In this document: in pieces, positions 32,101 through 43,048 of the stretch
Position numbering within the stretch: the stretch's first letter is position 1
Layout of the letters: each line of letters starts with the position of its first letter
Assembly: GCF_022834715.1 (NCBI RefSeq)
Contig: NZ_BQKC01000001.1
Location: 842,501-906,500, forward strand
Direction: 5' to 3'
Length of the DNA: 64,000 nucleotides
DNA from: Granulimonas faecalis
GTDB lineage: Bacteria; Actinomycetota; Coriobacteriia; Coriobacteriales; Atopobiaceae
Translations under genes and position numbers: made by a program
Notes under the pieces: model-generated
Told to the model about the DNA's origin: nothing
What the model saw: the letters and a program-made list of their open reading frames with translations, nothing else
Database searches by the model: none

Positions 32101-34995
32101 GTGGCATCCAACGCGATCGTCATCCGCGGTGCTCGGGAGCACAACCTGAGAGACATCGACGTCACCATCCCGCGCAACGAGCTCGTGGTCATCACGGGCC
32201 TCTCCGGCTCGGGGAAGAGCTCCTTGGCCTTCGACACGATCTACGCCGAGGGCCAGCGGCGCTACGTGGAGAGCCTGTCCAGCTACGCCCGCATGTTCCT
32301 CGGACAGATGGACAAGCCCGACCTCGACTCCATCGACGGCCTGTCGCCGGCCGTCTCCATCGACCAGAAGACCACCTCCAAGAACCCCCGGTCCACCGTG
32401 GGCACGGTCACGGAGATCTACGACTACCTCAGGCTCCTGTTCGCCCGGGTGGGTACGGCCCACTGCCCGGAGTGCGGGCGCGTCATCGAGCGGCAGACCA
32501 CCGACCAGGTGGTGGACAAGGTCATCGAGGCGGCCGACGGCCGCCGGGCCTTCGTCCTTGCCCCCGTGGTCCTCGGCCGCAAGGGCGAGTTCGCCAAGCT
32601 CTTCGCCGACCTGCTCAAGGAGGGCTTCTCCCGGGTGCGCGTGGACGGCGAGGTCATGGAGCTCGAGGACGGCATCAAGCTCGACAAGAAGTACAAGCAC
32701 ACCGTCGAGGTGGTGGTCGACCGTGTGGTGGTGAGGCCCTCCTCGCGCAGCCGCATCGCCGAGGCCGTGGAGCAGGCCTGCCGCATCGCCTCCGACAAGG
32801 TGGGCGTCTACGTGCTCGCCCCCCGGGAGGCCGGCCCCGACGCCCAGGGGGAGCTGCTCCAGTACTCCCTGGCCCTCTCGTGCCCGGTCCACGGCCATTC
32901 CATCGACGACCTCCAGCCCCGGGATTTCTCGTTCAACGCCCCCTATGGCGCCTGCCCCGACTGCGACGGCCTGGGCATGCGCCGGGTTGTTGATGCCGAG
33001 GCCCTGGTGGAGAACCCCGACGCCGCCGTGGACGACGGGGTCTTCGGGAGCTTCTTCGGGCGCTCCAACTACTACCCCCAGATCTTCCGCGCCGTGGTGG
33101 TCCATTTCGGCGTGGACCCCGCCACCCCGTGGAAGGACCTCCCGGCCAAGGTGCGCCGGGCGCTGCTCGACGGCCTTGGGTCCACCAAGGTGCGGGTGGA
33201 CTACCATACCCGCGACGGCCGCGACACCCACTGGCTCACCACCTTCTCCGGCGTGCGGTCGGTGCTCTTCGAGAAGTACACCGACTCCTCCAACGACAAG
33301 GTGAAGGCGCGGCTCGAGAGGTACATCCGCGAGGAGCCCTGCTCCACCTGCGGGGGCGCCCGGCTCAAGCCCGAGTTCCTCGCCGTGACCGTGGGCGGGA
33401 AGTCCATCTGGGACGTCTGCTCAATGAGCTGCCGCGACTCCTTGGAGTTCTTCCGGAGCCTCCAGCTCGACGAGCGCCAGGAGTTCATCGGAGGCCGCGT
33501 GGTGCGCGAGATCGTGGAGCGCCTGCGGTTCCTGGTGGACGTGGGCCTCGACTACCTCACCCTGGCCCGGGCCAGCGCCACGCTGTCGGGCGGCGAGGCC
33601 CAGCGCATCCGGCTGGCGACTCAGATCGGCGCCGGTCTCATGGGCGTGCTCTACATCCTCGACGAGCCTTCCATCGGTCTCCACCAGCGCGACAACGACC
33701 GCCTCATCCACACCCTCGAGCGCCTGCGCGACCAGGGCAACACCGTCATCGTGGTGGAGCACGACGAGGACACCATCCGCGCGGCCGACTACGTGGTGGA
33801 CATGGGCCCCGGCGCCGGGGAGCTCGGCGGCGAGGTCGTGTGCGCCGGCACGCCGGCCGAGGTCATGGCCTGCCCCGACTCCCTCACGGGCGCCTACCTG
33901 TCGGGCCGCCGCATCATCGCGCTGCCCGAGGCCCGCCGCGACCCGGGTCGGGGCGCCCTCACCATCACGGGCGCCCGCCACAACAACCTCAAGGACGTCA
34001 CCTGCTCCGTGGAGTTCGGCACGCTCACCGTGGTCACGGGTGTCTCGGGCTCGGGCAAGTCATCCCTGGTCACCGACACCCTCGCCCCGGCCCTCACCAA
34101 CGCCGTGCACCGGTCCCAGCGCCCTGTGGGCGAGTACGGCACCCTCGAGGGCGTGGAGGCCATCGACAAGGTCATAGACATCGACCAGGCCCCCATCGGC
34201 CGCACACCCCGCTCCAACCCGGCCACCTACATCGGCCTCTGGGACGACCTCAGGGCCCTCTTCGCCTCCACGCCGGAGAGCCGCCTGCGCGGCTACTCGC
34301 CGGGGCGCTTCTCCTTCAACGTGCCCGGCGGCCGCTGCGAGGCGTGCAAGGGCGACGGGCAGATAAAGATCGAGATGAACTTCCTGCCCGACGTCTACGT
34401 GCCCTGCGAGGTCTGCCACGGCAAGCGCTACAACCGCGAGACCCTCGAGGTCACCTACCACGACAAGACCATCAGCGACGTCCTCGACATGTCGGTGACC
34501 GAGGCCCTGGCGTTCTTCGGCGCCATCCCGCAGGTCCGCAACAAGCTCCAGACCCTCTACGACGTGGGCCTGGGCTACGTGCGCCTGGGGCAGCCCGCCA
34601 CCACGCTGTCCGGCGGCGAGGCCCAGCGCGTCAAGCTCGCTAAGGAGCTCCACCGCCGCCAGACCGGCAAGACGTTCTACATCCTCGACGAGCCCACCAC
34701 GGGCCTCTCGTTCGAGGACGTCCGCCAGCTCCTCGACGTCCTGCAGCGCCTCGTGGACGCCGGCAACACGGTGCTGGTGATCGAGCACAACCTCGACGTC
34801 ATCAAGGTGGCCGACCGCATCATCGACCTCGGCCCCGATGGCGGGGACGGCGGCGGCACGGTCGTGGCCCAGGGCACCCCTGAGGAGGTCGCTCAGAACC
34901 CGGCGAGCGTCACCGGGCGCTTCCTCGCCCCCGTGCTCGAGCGGACCCGTCTCTTCGAGGCGGGGGAGGGCGCCTCGTTGGAGACGCCCCGTTAG
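32101..34995 (+). CDS. uvrA: UvrABC excinuclease subunit A
   Basis: 964 residues from GTG 32101. Two ABC modules: Walker A GLSGSGKS at about 33-40 and GVSGSGKS near 648. Signature LSGGEAQR occurs twice, and three zinc modules are present ([16 protein letters not shown] with [14 protein letters not shown] with CEVCHG). It finds bulky DNA lesions and loads UvrB. Length is standard plus a short acidic C-terminal tail. GAGGGGGAGG lies upstream of the GTG. Confidence 0.97.
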   Translation: MASNAIVIRGAREHNLRDIDVTIPRNELVVITGLSGSGKSSLAFDTIYAEGQRRYVESLSSYARMFLGQMDKPDLDSIDGLSPAVSIDQKTTSKNPRSTVGTVTEIYDYLRLLFARVGTAHCPECGRVIERQTTDQVVDKVIEAADGRRAFVLAPVVLGRKGEFAKLFADLLKEGFSRVRVDGEVMELEDGIKLDKKYKHTVEVVVDRVVVRPSSRSRIAEAVEQACRIASDKVGVYVLAPREAGPDAQGELLQYSLALSCPVHGHSIDDLQPRDFSFNAPYGACPDCDGLGMRRVVDAEALVENPDAAVDDGVFGSFFGRSNYYPQIFRAVVVHFGVDPATPWKDLPAKVRRALLDGLGSTKVRVDYHTRDGRDTHWLTTFSGVRSVLFEKYTDSSNDKVKARLERYIREEPCSTCGGARLKPEFLAVTVGGKSIWDVCSMSCRDSLEFFRSLQLDERQEFIGGRVVREIVERLRFLVDVGLDYLTLARASATLSGGEAQRIRLATQIGAGLMGVLYILDEPSIGLHQRDNDRLIHTLERLRDQGNTVIVVEHDEDTIRAADYVVDMGPGAGELGGEVVCAGTPAEVMACPDSLTGAYLSGRRIIALPEARRDPGRGALTITGARHNNLKDVTCSVEFGTLTVVTGVSGSGKSSLVTDTLAPALTNAVHRSQRPVGEYGTLEGVEAIDKVIDIDQAPIGRTPRSNPATYIGLWDDLRALFASTPESRLRGYSPGRFSFNVPGGRCEACKGDGQIKIEMNFLPDVYVPCEVCHGKRYNRETLEVTYHDKTISDVLDMSVTEALAFFGAIPQVRNKLQTLYDVGLGYVRLGQPATTLSGGEAQRVKLAKELHRRQTGKTFYILDEPTTGLSFEDVRQLLDVLQRLVDAGNTVLVIEHNLDVIKVADRIIDLGPDGGDGGGTVVAQGTPEEVAQNPASVTGRFLAPVLERTRLFEAGEGASLETPR

Positions 34996-35043
34996 GGGTA
35001 CCCTCCGGAGTGCCTTGTGTGATCTCGGGGAGGGGGCGCCACC

Positions 35044-35553
35044 ATGGCACGGCGCGAGAAGGGGCCGACCAAGACCAACGCCATGCGCGAGCTGGACTCC
35101 GCGGGCATCGCCTACGAGGCCCGCGAGTACGAGCACGGCGTCGGCGTCCCCGGCAGGCACCTGGGCGACTCCGTGGCCGCGGCGTTGGGGGAGGACCCCG
35201 ACGCCTGTTTCAAGACGCTGGTCTGCGAGGAGCCGTCCGGCGGCCACGTGGTCTGCTGCGTGCCGGTGTCGTGCGAGGTGGACCTCAAGAAGGCCGCGGC
35301 GGCCGCGGGTGTCAAGCGCCTCGAGCTCGTGCCGGTGGCTTCCATCGAGCGCCTCACGGGCTATGTTCGTGGAGGGTGCTCCCCTGTGGGCATGAGGAGG
35401 CCGTTCCCCACTATCATCGATGAGGCGGCAACGCTCTTCGACTCCGTCGCGGTGTCGGGCGGCCGCCTGGGGCTGCAGCTCGTGCTCGACCCCACCGACC
35501 TCGTGGCCTTCACGGGGGCGCACCTGGCCGACATCACGCGTGAGGGGAACTGA
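35044..35553 (+). CDS. ybaK: Cys-tRNA(Pro)/Cys-tRNA(Cys) deacylase YbaK
   Basis: 169 residues, YbaK/EbsC-type editing domain. MARREKGPTKTNAMRELDSAGIAYEAREYEH is the usual N-terminus; the invariant Lys in CFKTLV and the GGCSPVGMRRPFPT loop form the active site. It hydrolyses mischarged Cys-tRNA(Pro) in trans. GGGGAGGGGGC precedes ATG 35044. It lies between uvrA and murJ with 48 bp and 1 bp spacing. Confidence 0.95.
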   Translation: MARREKGPTKTNAMRELDSAGIAYEAREYEHGVGVPGRHLGDSVAAALGEDPDACFKTLVCEEPSGGHVVCCVPVSCEVDLKKAAAAAGVKRLELVPVASIERLTGYVRGGCSPVGMRRPFPTIIDEAATLFDSVAVSGGRLGLQLVLDPTDLVAFTGAHLADITREGN

Positions 35554-35554
35554 G

Positions 35555-37711
35555 ATGGCGCAACGTCGCCCGAGGCACATGGCGGCCCCCGGCCCACGGC
35601 CCGAGAGGCGCGCCGACCCCGGCCCCGGGACCGACCCGGGCTCGACCATGATGTTCGTCGCGGCCTTGGAGGCATCGCGCAAGACCCAGGCGACCGCCCC
35701 CACGCCCGACCCCCGCGCCGAGCGCGCCGATCGCTCGCGCCGCATCGCCTCCGGCGTCCCCGACCCCCTCGAGGCCGACGCCTTCATCCCCGCGGCGCCA
35801 TCGGCGCCGGCGGCCTCGCCCTTCCTGCCTCAGCCCCACCGCCCCAAGGGGCCGGGCCACCTGCGGCGCACGGCGCCCGCCCCCGACACCACGGCCGCCT
35901 TTATGGAGGCCCTCGAGGAGGGCGGCCTCCACGGCAGGGCCTGCCGCCGTCATGGGCTGGCTCCCGGCGACACCGGCTCCGTGGACCTCACCCGGGATGC
36001 CGACGTCCTGGCCGGCGAGCCGCCCCTCGTGGGGGTGGAGCCGGGGGAGGTGCTGCCGGTGGCCTCCTTCGACGACGACCCGCTGGCCGCCGAGGCGGGG
36101 GAGGCCCGCGCCGCGGCGCGGGCCGACGTCGAGGCCTCCGTGGGCCGCAGCGCCGCCATGATGAGCCTGCTCGTCATCCTCAGCCGCATCACGGGGTTTC
36201 TCCGCACCTGGGGCCAGGGGGCCGCCATCGGCGGGGCCATGCTCGCCAGCTGCTACACCGTGGCCAACAACCTGCCAAACCAGCTCTACGAGCTTGTCAT
36301 GGGCGGCATGCTCGTCACCGCCTTCCTTCCGGTCTACCTCTCGGTCAAGGAGGAGGGGGGCCGCGAGCGGGCGAGCGCCTACACGTCCAACCTCGTGACC
36401 ATCGTGCTCGTGGTCATGGGGGCGGTGGCCCTGCTGGGTTTCGTGTTCGCGTCCCAGGTGGTGCTCACCCAGTCCTTCGGCGCCACCGAGGACTTCGACC
36501 ACGGACTCGCCATCTACTTCTTCCGCTTCTTCGTGGTGGAGGTCGTGCTCTACGGCCTCTCCTCGGTGTTCTCCGGGGTGCTCAACGCCGAGCGCGACTA
36601 CTTCTGGTCCACGGCGGCCCCGGTCTTCAACAACATCATCTGCACCGCGAGCTTCGCCGCGTACGCCCTGCTCGTGGGTACCGAGCCCGCGGCCGCCGTG
36701 CTGGCCCTGGCCGTGGGCAACCCCCTCGGCGTGGCGGTGCAGGTGCTCATGCAGATGCCCAGCCTGAGGCGCCACGGCATACGGCTGCGCCTCTCCGTCG
36801 ACCTGCACGACCCTGCCCTCAGGGAGACCCTCTCCATCGGCGTGCCCTCCCTCGTTGTCATGGTGGTGAGCTTCGCCACCGTCTCGGTGCAGACGAGCTG
36901 CGTGCTCTCCGCCACGTCGTCCGGCGCCGCCGTGGCCTACTACGCCAGGCTCTGGTACACGCTGCCCTACGCCATCCTGGCGGTGCCGGTCACCACGGCC
37001 ATGTTCACCGAGCTATCCCACGCCTATGCCGCCCGGGACATCCCCGGCTTCGTATCCGGCATCTCCTCGGGGTGCTCGCGCATCCTGTTCTTCCTCGTGC
37101 CCATGGCCGTCCTGCTTGTGGTGTTCTCGCCCCAGCTCTCCCAGCTCCTCAACGCCGGGTCGTTCACGGCCGAGGAGACGTCCATGATCGCCGGCTACCT
37201 CTCGGCCCTGGCCGTCTCGCTGCCATTCTACGGGGTCTGCACGTACCTGCAGAAGGTGTGCTCCTCCTGGCGCCGCATGCGCCTGTTCGCCGTGGCCAAC
37301 GTCGTGGCCGGCGTGGTCCAGGTGGTCTTCTGCCTCGCCCTCACCCCGGTCTGGGGCTACGTGGTGCCCGGCCTCTCGTCGCTCTTCTTCTTCGTCGCCG
37401 TCGACGTGGTCACCTTCGTCCAGCTGCGCCGAGAGCTCGGCCCCATCGGCTTCAAGGCCCTCCTCGCCTGCGCCGTGCGCTCCCTGGCCCTGGGCCTCGC
37501 CGGCGGCGCCGCGGGGGCCCTCCTGGTGTGGGCGCTCACCGGCCCCGCCGGCCTCGGAGGCCCGGGCCTCGCCAAGGGCCTCCTGGTCTGTGTGGCGGCG
37601 GGCCTGCCGGCCCTCGCGGTCACCTTCGGCGGTGCCATGGCGCTTCGCCTCCCCGAGGCGTCCTTCCTCCGGTCCATGGTGGGCAGGGTGGCCTCGCGCA
37701 GGGCTGCCTAG
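35555..37711 (+). CDS. murJ: Lipid II flippase MurJ with long N-terminal extension
   Basis: 718 residues. From about residue 200 (MMSLLVILSRITGFLRTWG) the protein is a MATE-like MurJ with some 14 membrane helices, including NLPNQLYELVMGGMLVTAFLPVY. It flips lipid II across the membrane for wall synthesis. The first 200 residues are Pro/Ala/Arg/Asp-rich and look disordered, unusual for bacterial MurJ outside actinobacteria. ATG 35555 begins 1 bp after the ybaK stop with GAGGGG upstream. A later start is possible, but no better ribosome binding site is seen. Confidence 0.9.
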   Translation: MAQRRPRHMAAPGPRPERRADPGPGTDPGSTMMFVAALEASRKTQATAPTPDPRAERADRSRRIASGVPDPLEADAFIPAAPSAPAASPFLPQPHRPKGPGHLRRTAPAPDTTAAFMEALEEGGLHGRACRRHGLAPGDTGSVDLTRDADVLAGEPPLVGVEPGEVLPVASFDDDPLAAEAGEARAAARADVEASVGRSAAMMSLLVILSRITGFLRTWGQGAAIGGAMLASCYTVANNLPNQLYELVMGGMLVTAFLPVYLSVKEEGGRERASAYTSNLVTIVLVVMGAVALLGFVFASQVVLTQSFGATEDFDHGLAIYFFRFFVVEVVLYGLSSVFSGVLNAERDYFWSTAAPVFNNIICTASFAAYALLVGTEPAAAVLALAVGNPLGVAVQVLMQMPSLRRHGIRLRLSVDLHDPALRETLSIGVPSLVVMVVSFATVSVQTSCVLSATSSGAAVAYYARLWYTLPYAILAVPVTTAMFTELSHAYAARDIPGFVSGISSGCSRILFFLVPMAVLLVVFSPQLSQLLNAGSFTAEETSMIAGYLSALAVSLPFYGVCTYLQKVCSSWRRMRLFAVANVVAGVVQVVFCLALTPVWGYVVPGLSSLFFFVAVDVVTFVQLRRELGPIGFKALLACAVRSLALGLAGGAAGALLVWALTGPAGLGGPGLAKGLLVCVAAGLPALAVTFGGAMALRLPEASFLRSMVGRVASRRAA

Positions 37712-37881
37712 GCCGTCGCGGCCCCCAAAGTGAAAACCTTGTTTCAGCTGGTTTTGCATTCTGCTAACGAGCCGACCGCTCATGGGCCGTTCGCTACCAT
37801 CTGTCCAAGGTATCAGCGCGTTCGCCGATGCGACGTGGTTCTCGACGTCGTCGGCTCTCGCACTACGCAAGGGGGATAGCC

Positions 37882-39117
37882 ATGAAGTTCTCCAACGTCT
37901 CGCGTCGTGGGTTCGTCCAGGCCATGGGTGTGGCCGGTGCCGCCGGCGCGGTGGCCCTCACCGGATGCGGCAACTCCGCCTCCGGAGGCGGGGCGGGCGC
38001 CGGCTCCGACGGCGGCAAGTTCAAGCTGGGCGGCATCGGCCCCGTTACCGGCCCCACCGCCATTTACGGCAACGCCTGCAAGAACGCGGCCCAGATCGCC
38101 GTTGACGAGATCGACGCCTCGGACTCCACGTTCAAGTTCGACTACCGCTTCGAGGACGACGAGAACAACGCCGAGAAGTCGGTCAACGCCTTCAACACCC
38201 TCAAGGACTGGGGCATGCAGATGCTCATGGGCACCACCACCACGGCCCCGTGCATCGCGGTGTCCAAGGAGGCCAACGCTGACAACATCTTCGAGCTGAC
38301 GCCCTCGGCCTCCTCCACCGACGTCATCGGCGGCCAGGAGGATGCGAGCGGCAACATCTCCGAGACGCGCAAGCCCAACGTCTTCCAGATGTGCTTCACC
38401 GACCCCAACCAGGGCGTCGCGTCGGCCAAGTACATCTCCGAGCAGAAGCTCGGCACCAAGGTGGGCATCATCTACGACAGCTCCGACGCCTATTCCACCG
38501 GCATCGACCAGAAGTTCCTCGCCGAGGCCAAGCAGGTGAGCCTCGAGGTGGTAGCCAACGAGGCCTTCACCGCCGACAGCGCCACCGACTTCTCCACGCA
38601 GCTCAACAACTGCAAGAATGCCGGCGCAGACATTCTCTTCCTCCCCATCTACTACACCCCGGCCTCCATCATCCTCAAGCAGGCCAACGACATGGGCTAC
38701 AAGCCCAAGTTCTTCGGTGTCGACGGCATGGACGGCATTTTGACCCTCGCGGGCTTCGACGAGTCCCTCGCCGAGGGCGTCATGCTGCTCACCCCCTTCA
38801 ACGCCGACGCCACCGACGAGAAGACCCAGGCCTTCGTGAAGTCGTACAAGGACAAGTTCGGTGAGATCCCCAACCAGTTCGCCGCCGACGCCTACGACTG
38901 CGTCTACGCCCTGCAGGCGGCCCTCGAAAAGGGCGGTTGCACGCCCGACATGAGCGCCTCCGACGTCTGCGACAAGCTCGTGGAGGTCTTTACCTCCGGC
39001 GACTTCACCTTCGACGGCCTTACCGGCGAGACCATGGCCTGGTCCGACACGGGCGAGGTCTCCAAGGAGCCCAAGGGCATGGTCATCCAGGGCGGCCAGT
39101 ACGTTGGCATGGAGTAG
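37882..39117 (+). CDS. livJ: Branched-chain amino-acid ABC transporter binding lipoprotein
   Basis: 411 residues. Signal SRRGFVQAMGVAGAAGAVALTGC (described in parts: SRRGF twin-arginine-like, LTGC lipobox), then a Gly/Ser linker and a family-1 periplasmic binding fold: FKLGGIGPVTGPTAIYG, NTLKDWGMQMLMGTTT, KVGIIYDSSDAYSTG and NQFAADAYDCVYAL. It is first of five liv genes. ATG 37882 follows AAGGGGGA. An intercistronic hairpin follows. The real ligand could be another amino acid or amide. Confidence 0.92.
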   Translation: MKFSNVSRRGFVQAMGVAGAAGAVALTGCGNSASGGGAGAGSDGGKFKLGGIGPVTGPTAIYGNACKNAAQIAVDEIDASDSTFKFDYRFEDDENNAEKSVNAFNTLKDWGMQMLMGTTTTAPCIAVSKEANADNIFELTPSASSTDVIGGQEDASGNISETRKPNVFQMCFTDPNQGVASAKYISEQKLGTKVGIIYDSSDAYSTGIDQKFLAEAKQVSLEVVANEAFTADSATDFSTQLNNCKNAGADILFLPIYYTPASIILKQANDMGYKPKFFGVDGMDGILTLAGFDESLAEGVMLLTPFNADATDEKTQAFVKSYKDKFGEIPNQFAADAYDCVYALQAALEKGGCTPDMSASDVCDKLVEVFTSGDFTFDGLTGETMAWSDTGEVSKEPKGMVIQGGQYVGME

Positions 39118-39161
39118 CACTGCCCAATGTAAGTGCTGCGTAACAAGAAAGCTGTGACACC

Positions 39162-39193
39162 GCGGGGGTCACCTATATTCAGGTGACCCCCGC
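39162..39193 (+). terminator. Intercistronic hairpin after livJ
   Basis: GCGGGGGTCACCT (39162-39174) and AGGTGACCCCCGC (39181-39193) are perfect 13-bp arms with a 6-base loop. It lies between the binding-protein gene and livH and probably lets only part of the transcripts continue. Confidence 0.75.
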
Positions 39194-39240
39194 ACCTAGG
39201 CGCGGGGAGCCTGTCAATCCCAACCAGGAGGGGAGGCGCT

Positions 39241-40125
39241 TTGGAGTTTTTGACCAACCTGATCAACGGCGTCAGCCTGGGCAGCGTGTACGCGATCATC
39301 GCCCTTGGCTACACTATGGTCTACGGCATCGCTAAAATGCTCAACTTCGCCCACGGCGACGTCATCATGGTGGGCGGCTACATCGCCTTCATCACGTTCA
39401 ACACCCTTGGGCTCAACCCGCTTCTCGCCGTGCTCGCCGCCGTGGTGGTCTGCACGCTTTTGGGCATGGGCATCGAGCGCGTGGCCTACAAGCCCTTGCG
39501 CCAGTCGCCGAGCCTCACGGTGCTCATCACGGCCATCGGCGTGTCGTACCTGCTGCAGAACCTAGCGCTGCTCATCTGGGGCTCCAACCCCCGCGTCTTC
39601 GCGTCCGTGGTGGCGGGCTGGCCGCAGGTCGTGCTCTTCGACGGGCAGCTGACCATCTCGGCCGAGACCATCGTCACCATTGCGTGCTCCGTGGTCATCA
39701 TGGTGGCCCTGGGCCTGTTCACCGCCAAGACCAAGATGGGCAAGGCCATGAGGGCCTGCTCCGAGGACCCCGGCGCGGCGCGGCTCATGGGCATCAACGT
39801 GGACAGCACCATCTCCACCACCTTTGCCATCGGCTCGGGGCTCGCCGCCGTGGCGGGCGTGCTGCTCTGCAGCTCCTACCCGGTGCTCCAGCCCACCACG
39901 GGTGCCATGCCCGGCATCAAGGCCTTCACGGCGGCCGTCTTCGGCGGCATCGGCTCCATCCCCGGCGCCGTGCTCGGCGGCCTGCTCTTGGGCATCATCG
40001 AGACCTTTGCCAAGGCCTATATCTCCACCCAGCTGTCAGACGCCGTGGTGTTTGCCGTGCTCATCATCGTCTTGCTGATCAAGCCCTCCGGCCTGCTCGG
40101 CAAGTACGTTCCCGAGAAGGTTTAG
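39241..40125 (+). CDS. livH: Branched-chain amino-acid ABC permease LivH
   Basis: 294 residues from TTG 39241, which follows GGAGGGGAGG. The opening EFLTNLINGVSLGSVYAIIALGYTMVYGI is classical LivH; about eight membrane helices, with the coupling helix in CSEDPGAARLMGINVD and the end FGGIGSIPGAVLGGLLLG. Confidence 0.95.
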   Translation: MEFLTNLINGVSLGSVYAIIALGYTMVYGIAKMLNFAHGDVIMVGGYIAFITFNTLGLNPLLAVLAAVVVCTLLGMGIERVAYKPLRQSPSLTVLITAIGVSYLLQNLALLIWGSNPRVFASVVAGWPQVVLFDGQLTISAETIVTIACSVVIMVALGLFTAKTKMGKAMRACSEDPGAARLMGINVDSTISTTFAIGSGLAAVAGVLLCSSYPVLQPTTGAMPGIKAFTAAVFGGIGSIPGAVLGGLLLGIIETFAKAYISTQLSDAVVFAVLIIVLLIKPSGLLGKYVPEKV

Positions 40126-40134
40126 GAGGAGGCC

Positions 40135-41263
40135 ATGGCATCTAAGACGACCGTTTCGGCCCAGGCCCCCACGTTCGCAGCGCGCCTCTCTGAGGCCGTA
40201 CGAGGGGCCTTCGGCACCTACGCCCTTGTGGTCATCGCCTTCCTGATCGTCCAGGGCCTGATTGCCACGGGCTCCATCACGAGCGCCCTCCAGGGCCAGC
40301 TCGTGCCCATCTGCGTCTACATCTGCGCCGCCGTGTCGCTCAACCTCGTGGTGGGTATCTCCGGCGAACTCTCCTTGGGCCATGCCGGCTTCATGAGCGT
40401 GGGCGCTTTCACCGGCGTCGTCATGGCCTCGCTTCTGGCCGACGTCATCCCCAACGATGCCCTGCGCCTTTTGGTGTCGGTTGCCACCGGCGGCTGCTTC
40501 GGCGCCCTTGCCGGCTTTTTGGTGGGCGTGCCCGTCATGCGCCTGTCCGGCGACTACCTCGCCATCGTGACCTTGGCGTTCGGCGAGATCATCAAGAACA
40601 TCGTCAACAACCTCTATGTGGGCCGCGATGCCGCGGGCCTCCACATGTCGCTCAGCTCGGTGGCCGACCTCGGCATGAACCACGGCGTCGTCATCATCAA
40701 CGGCCCCCAGGGAGCCGTGGGCATCGACAAGCTCTCCACGTTCGCAGCCGGCTTCGTCCTTATTCTCGTCACGCTCTTCGTGGTGCTCAACCTCGTGCGC
40801 AGCAGAAGCGGCCGCGCCATCATGGCCGTGCGCGACAACCGCATCGCGGCCGAGTCGGTGGGCATCAATATCACCAAGTACCGCCTTATGGCCTTCGTCG
40901 TGGCCGCTGCCTTGGCCGGTATGGCGGGCACGCTCTATGCCATGAACTTCTCAAGCGTCGTCGCCGGCCGCTTCGACTACAACACGTCCATCCTCATCCT
41001 GGTGTACGTGGTGCTCGGCGGCATCGGCAACGTCCGTGGCTCCATCATTGCCGCGGCCATTCTCACGATCCTGCCCGAGTTCCTGCGCTTTATGGCCGAC
41101 TACCGCATGCTCATCTACGCCGTCGTGCTCATCTGCGTGATGGTGCTGCCCAACATCCCTGCAGTACAGCGCGTGATGGAGGCGGTCAAGAGAAAGGTCC
41201 CGTGGCTCTCCGACAAGGACGCCATCGAGGACCCCGACATGGTCACGACGGGAGGCGACAGCC

Positions 41264-41271
<8 letters not shown>
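40135..41271 (+). CDS. livM: Branched-chain amino-acid ABC permease LivM
   Basis: 378 residues. Family features are VGISGELSLGHAGFMSVGAF, LSGDYLAIVTLAFGEI, the coupling segment AVRDNRIAAESVGINITKYR, and LGGIGNVRGSIIAAAIL. It forms the channel with LivH. The C-terminal 30 residues are charged and cytoplasmic. AGGAGG lies before ATG 40135; the end overlaps livG by 8 bp. Confidence 0.95.
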
Positions 41272-42223
<952 letters not shown>

Positions 42224-42227
42224 GGCC

Positions 42228-42935
42228 ATGGCGCTGCTCAAGGTTACCGACCTCAACGTGTACTACGGCAACATCCACGCCATCAAGGACGTCTCCTTCG
42301 AGGTCGAGGAGGGTGAGATCGTCACGCTCATCGGTGCCAACGGCGCTGGCAAGACCACCACGCTCAACACCGTGGCGGGCCTGCTCACCCCGCGCTCCGG
42401 TACCGTCGAGTTCAAAGGCGAGGAGCTCTCCCGCGTCCCGGCCCACCACACCGTGGGCCGCGGCATGGCCCTCTGCCCCGAGGGCAGGCGCGTGTTCCTC
42501 AACATGTCGGTGCGAGAGAACCTCGAGATGGGGGCCTTCACCCGCAGCGACTCCGAGGCCCGAGAGACCATCTCCACGGTCTTCGACCGCTTCCCGCGCC
42601 TCAAGGAGCGCGAGGGGCAGAGTGCGGGCACCCTTTCCGGCGGCGAGCAGCAGATGCTCGCCATGGGCCGGGCCATGATGAGCCGGCCCTCCCTGCTCAT
42701 GCTCGACGAGCCGTCCATGGGCCTCGCTCCCATTCTCGTGGACGAGATCTTCGACATCGTCAAAGAGCTCCACGAGGCGGGGACCACCGTCCTTCTGGTG
42801 GAGCAGAACGCCGCCAAGGCCCTCTCCATCGCCGACCGCGCCTACGTGCTCGAGACCGGCAGGGTGTCCATGGCCGGCGACGCCGCCGACCTCGCCCACG
42901 ACGACCGCGTGCGCAAGGCCTACCTGGGCGGCTGA
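42228..42935 (+). CDS. livF: Branched-chain amino-acid ABC ATPase LivF
   Basis: 235 residues. Walker A GANGAGKT, signature LSGGEQQM, Walker B LLMLDEPSMGL and the switch LLVEQNAAKAL are all LivF-typical. It starts 4 bp after livG, with GGAGG upstream, and closes the complete livJHMGF operon. Confidence 0.96.
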   Translation: MALLKVTDLNVYYGNIHAIKDVSFEVEEGEIVTLIGANGAGKTTTLNTVAGLLTPRSGTVEFKGEELSRVPAHHTVGRGMALCPEGRRVFLNMSVRENLEMGAFTRSDSEARETISTVFDRFPRLKEREGQSAGTLSGGEQQMLAMGRAMMSRPSLLMLDEPSMGLAPILVDEIFDIVKELHEAGTTVLLVEQNAAKALSIADRAYVLETGRVSMAGDAADLAHDDRVRKAYLGG

Positions 42936-42979
42936 GGCCGTTTCCGCCCGGTGCGGGGAGGGGCCGCCGTCCCTCCCCG

Positions 42980-43016
42980 TTGACTTTACTAGGGTAAAGT
43001 GCTTTACTCTGCTAAA
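42980..43016 (+). promoter_or_regulatory. his operon promoter overlapped by tandem palindromic operators
   Basis: TTGACT (42980-42985) and TTTACT (43003-43008) form a -35/-10 pair with a 17-bp spacer. Two 14-bp palindromes cover it: TTTACTAGGGTAAA (42985-42998) and TTTACTCTGCTAAA (43003-43016), centred 18 bp apart, so on nearly the same helix face. This is the layout of a repressor operator; a TrpR/YerC-type histidine regulator is a guess. Confidence 0.65.
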
Positions 43017-43048
43017 GCATCCGCGACCCCGTCCCCGAGGAGGCGCCG

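Noticed and set aside
42936-43048. T-box or histidine leader-peptide attenuator before the his operon
   Set aside because: The space is too short, with no T-box motif and no run of His codons; operator-like dyads explain control better.
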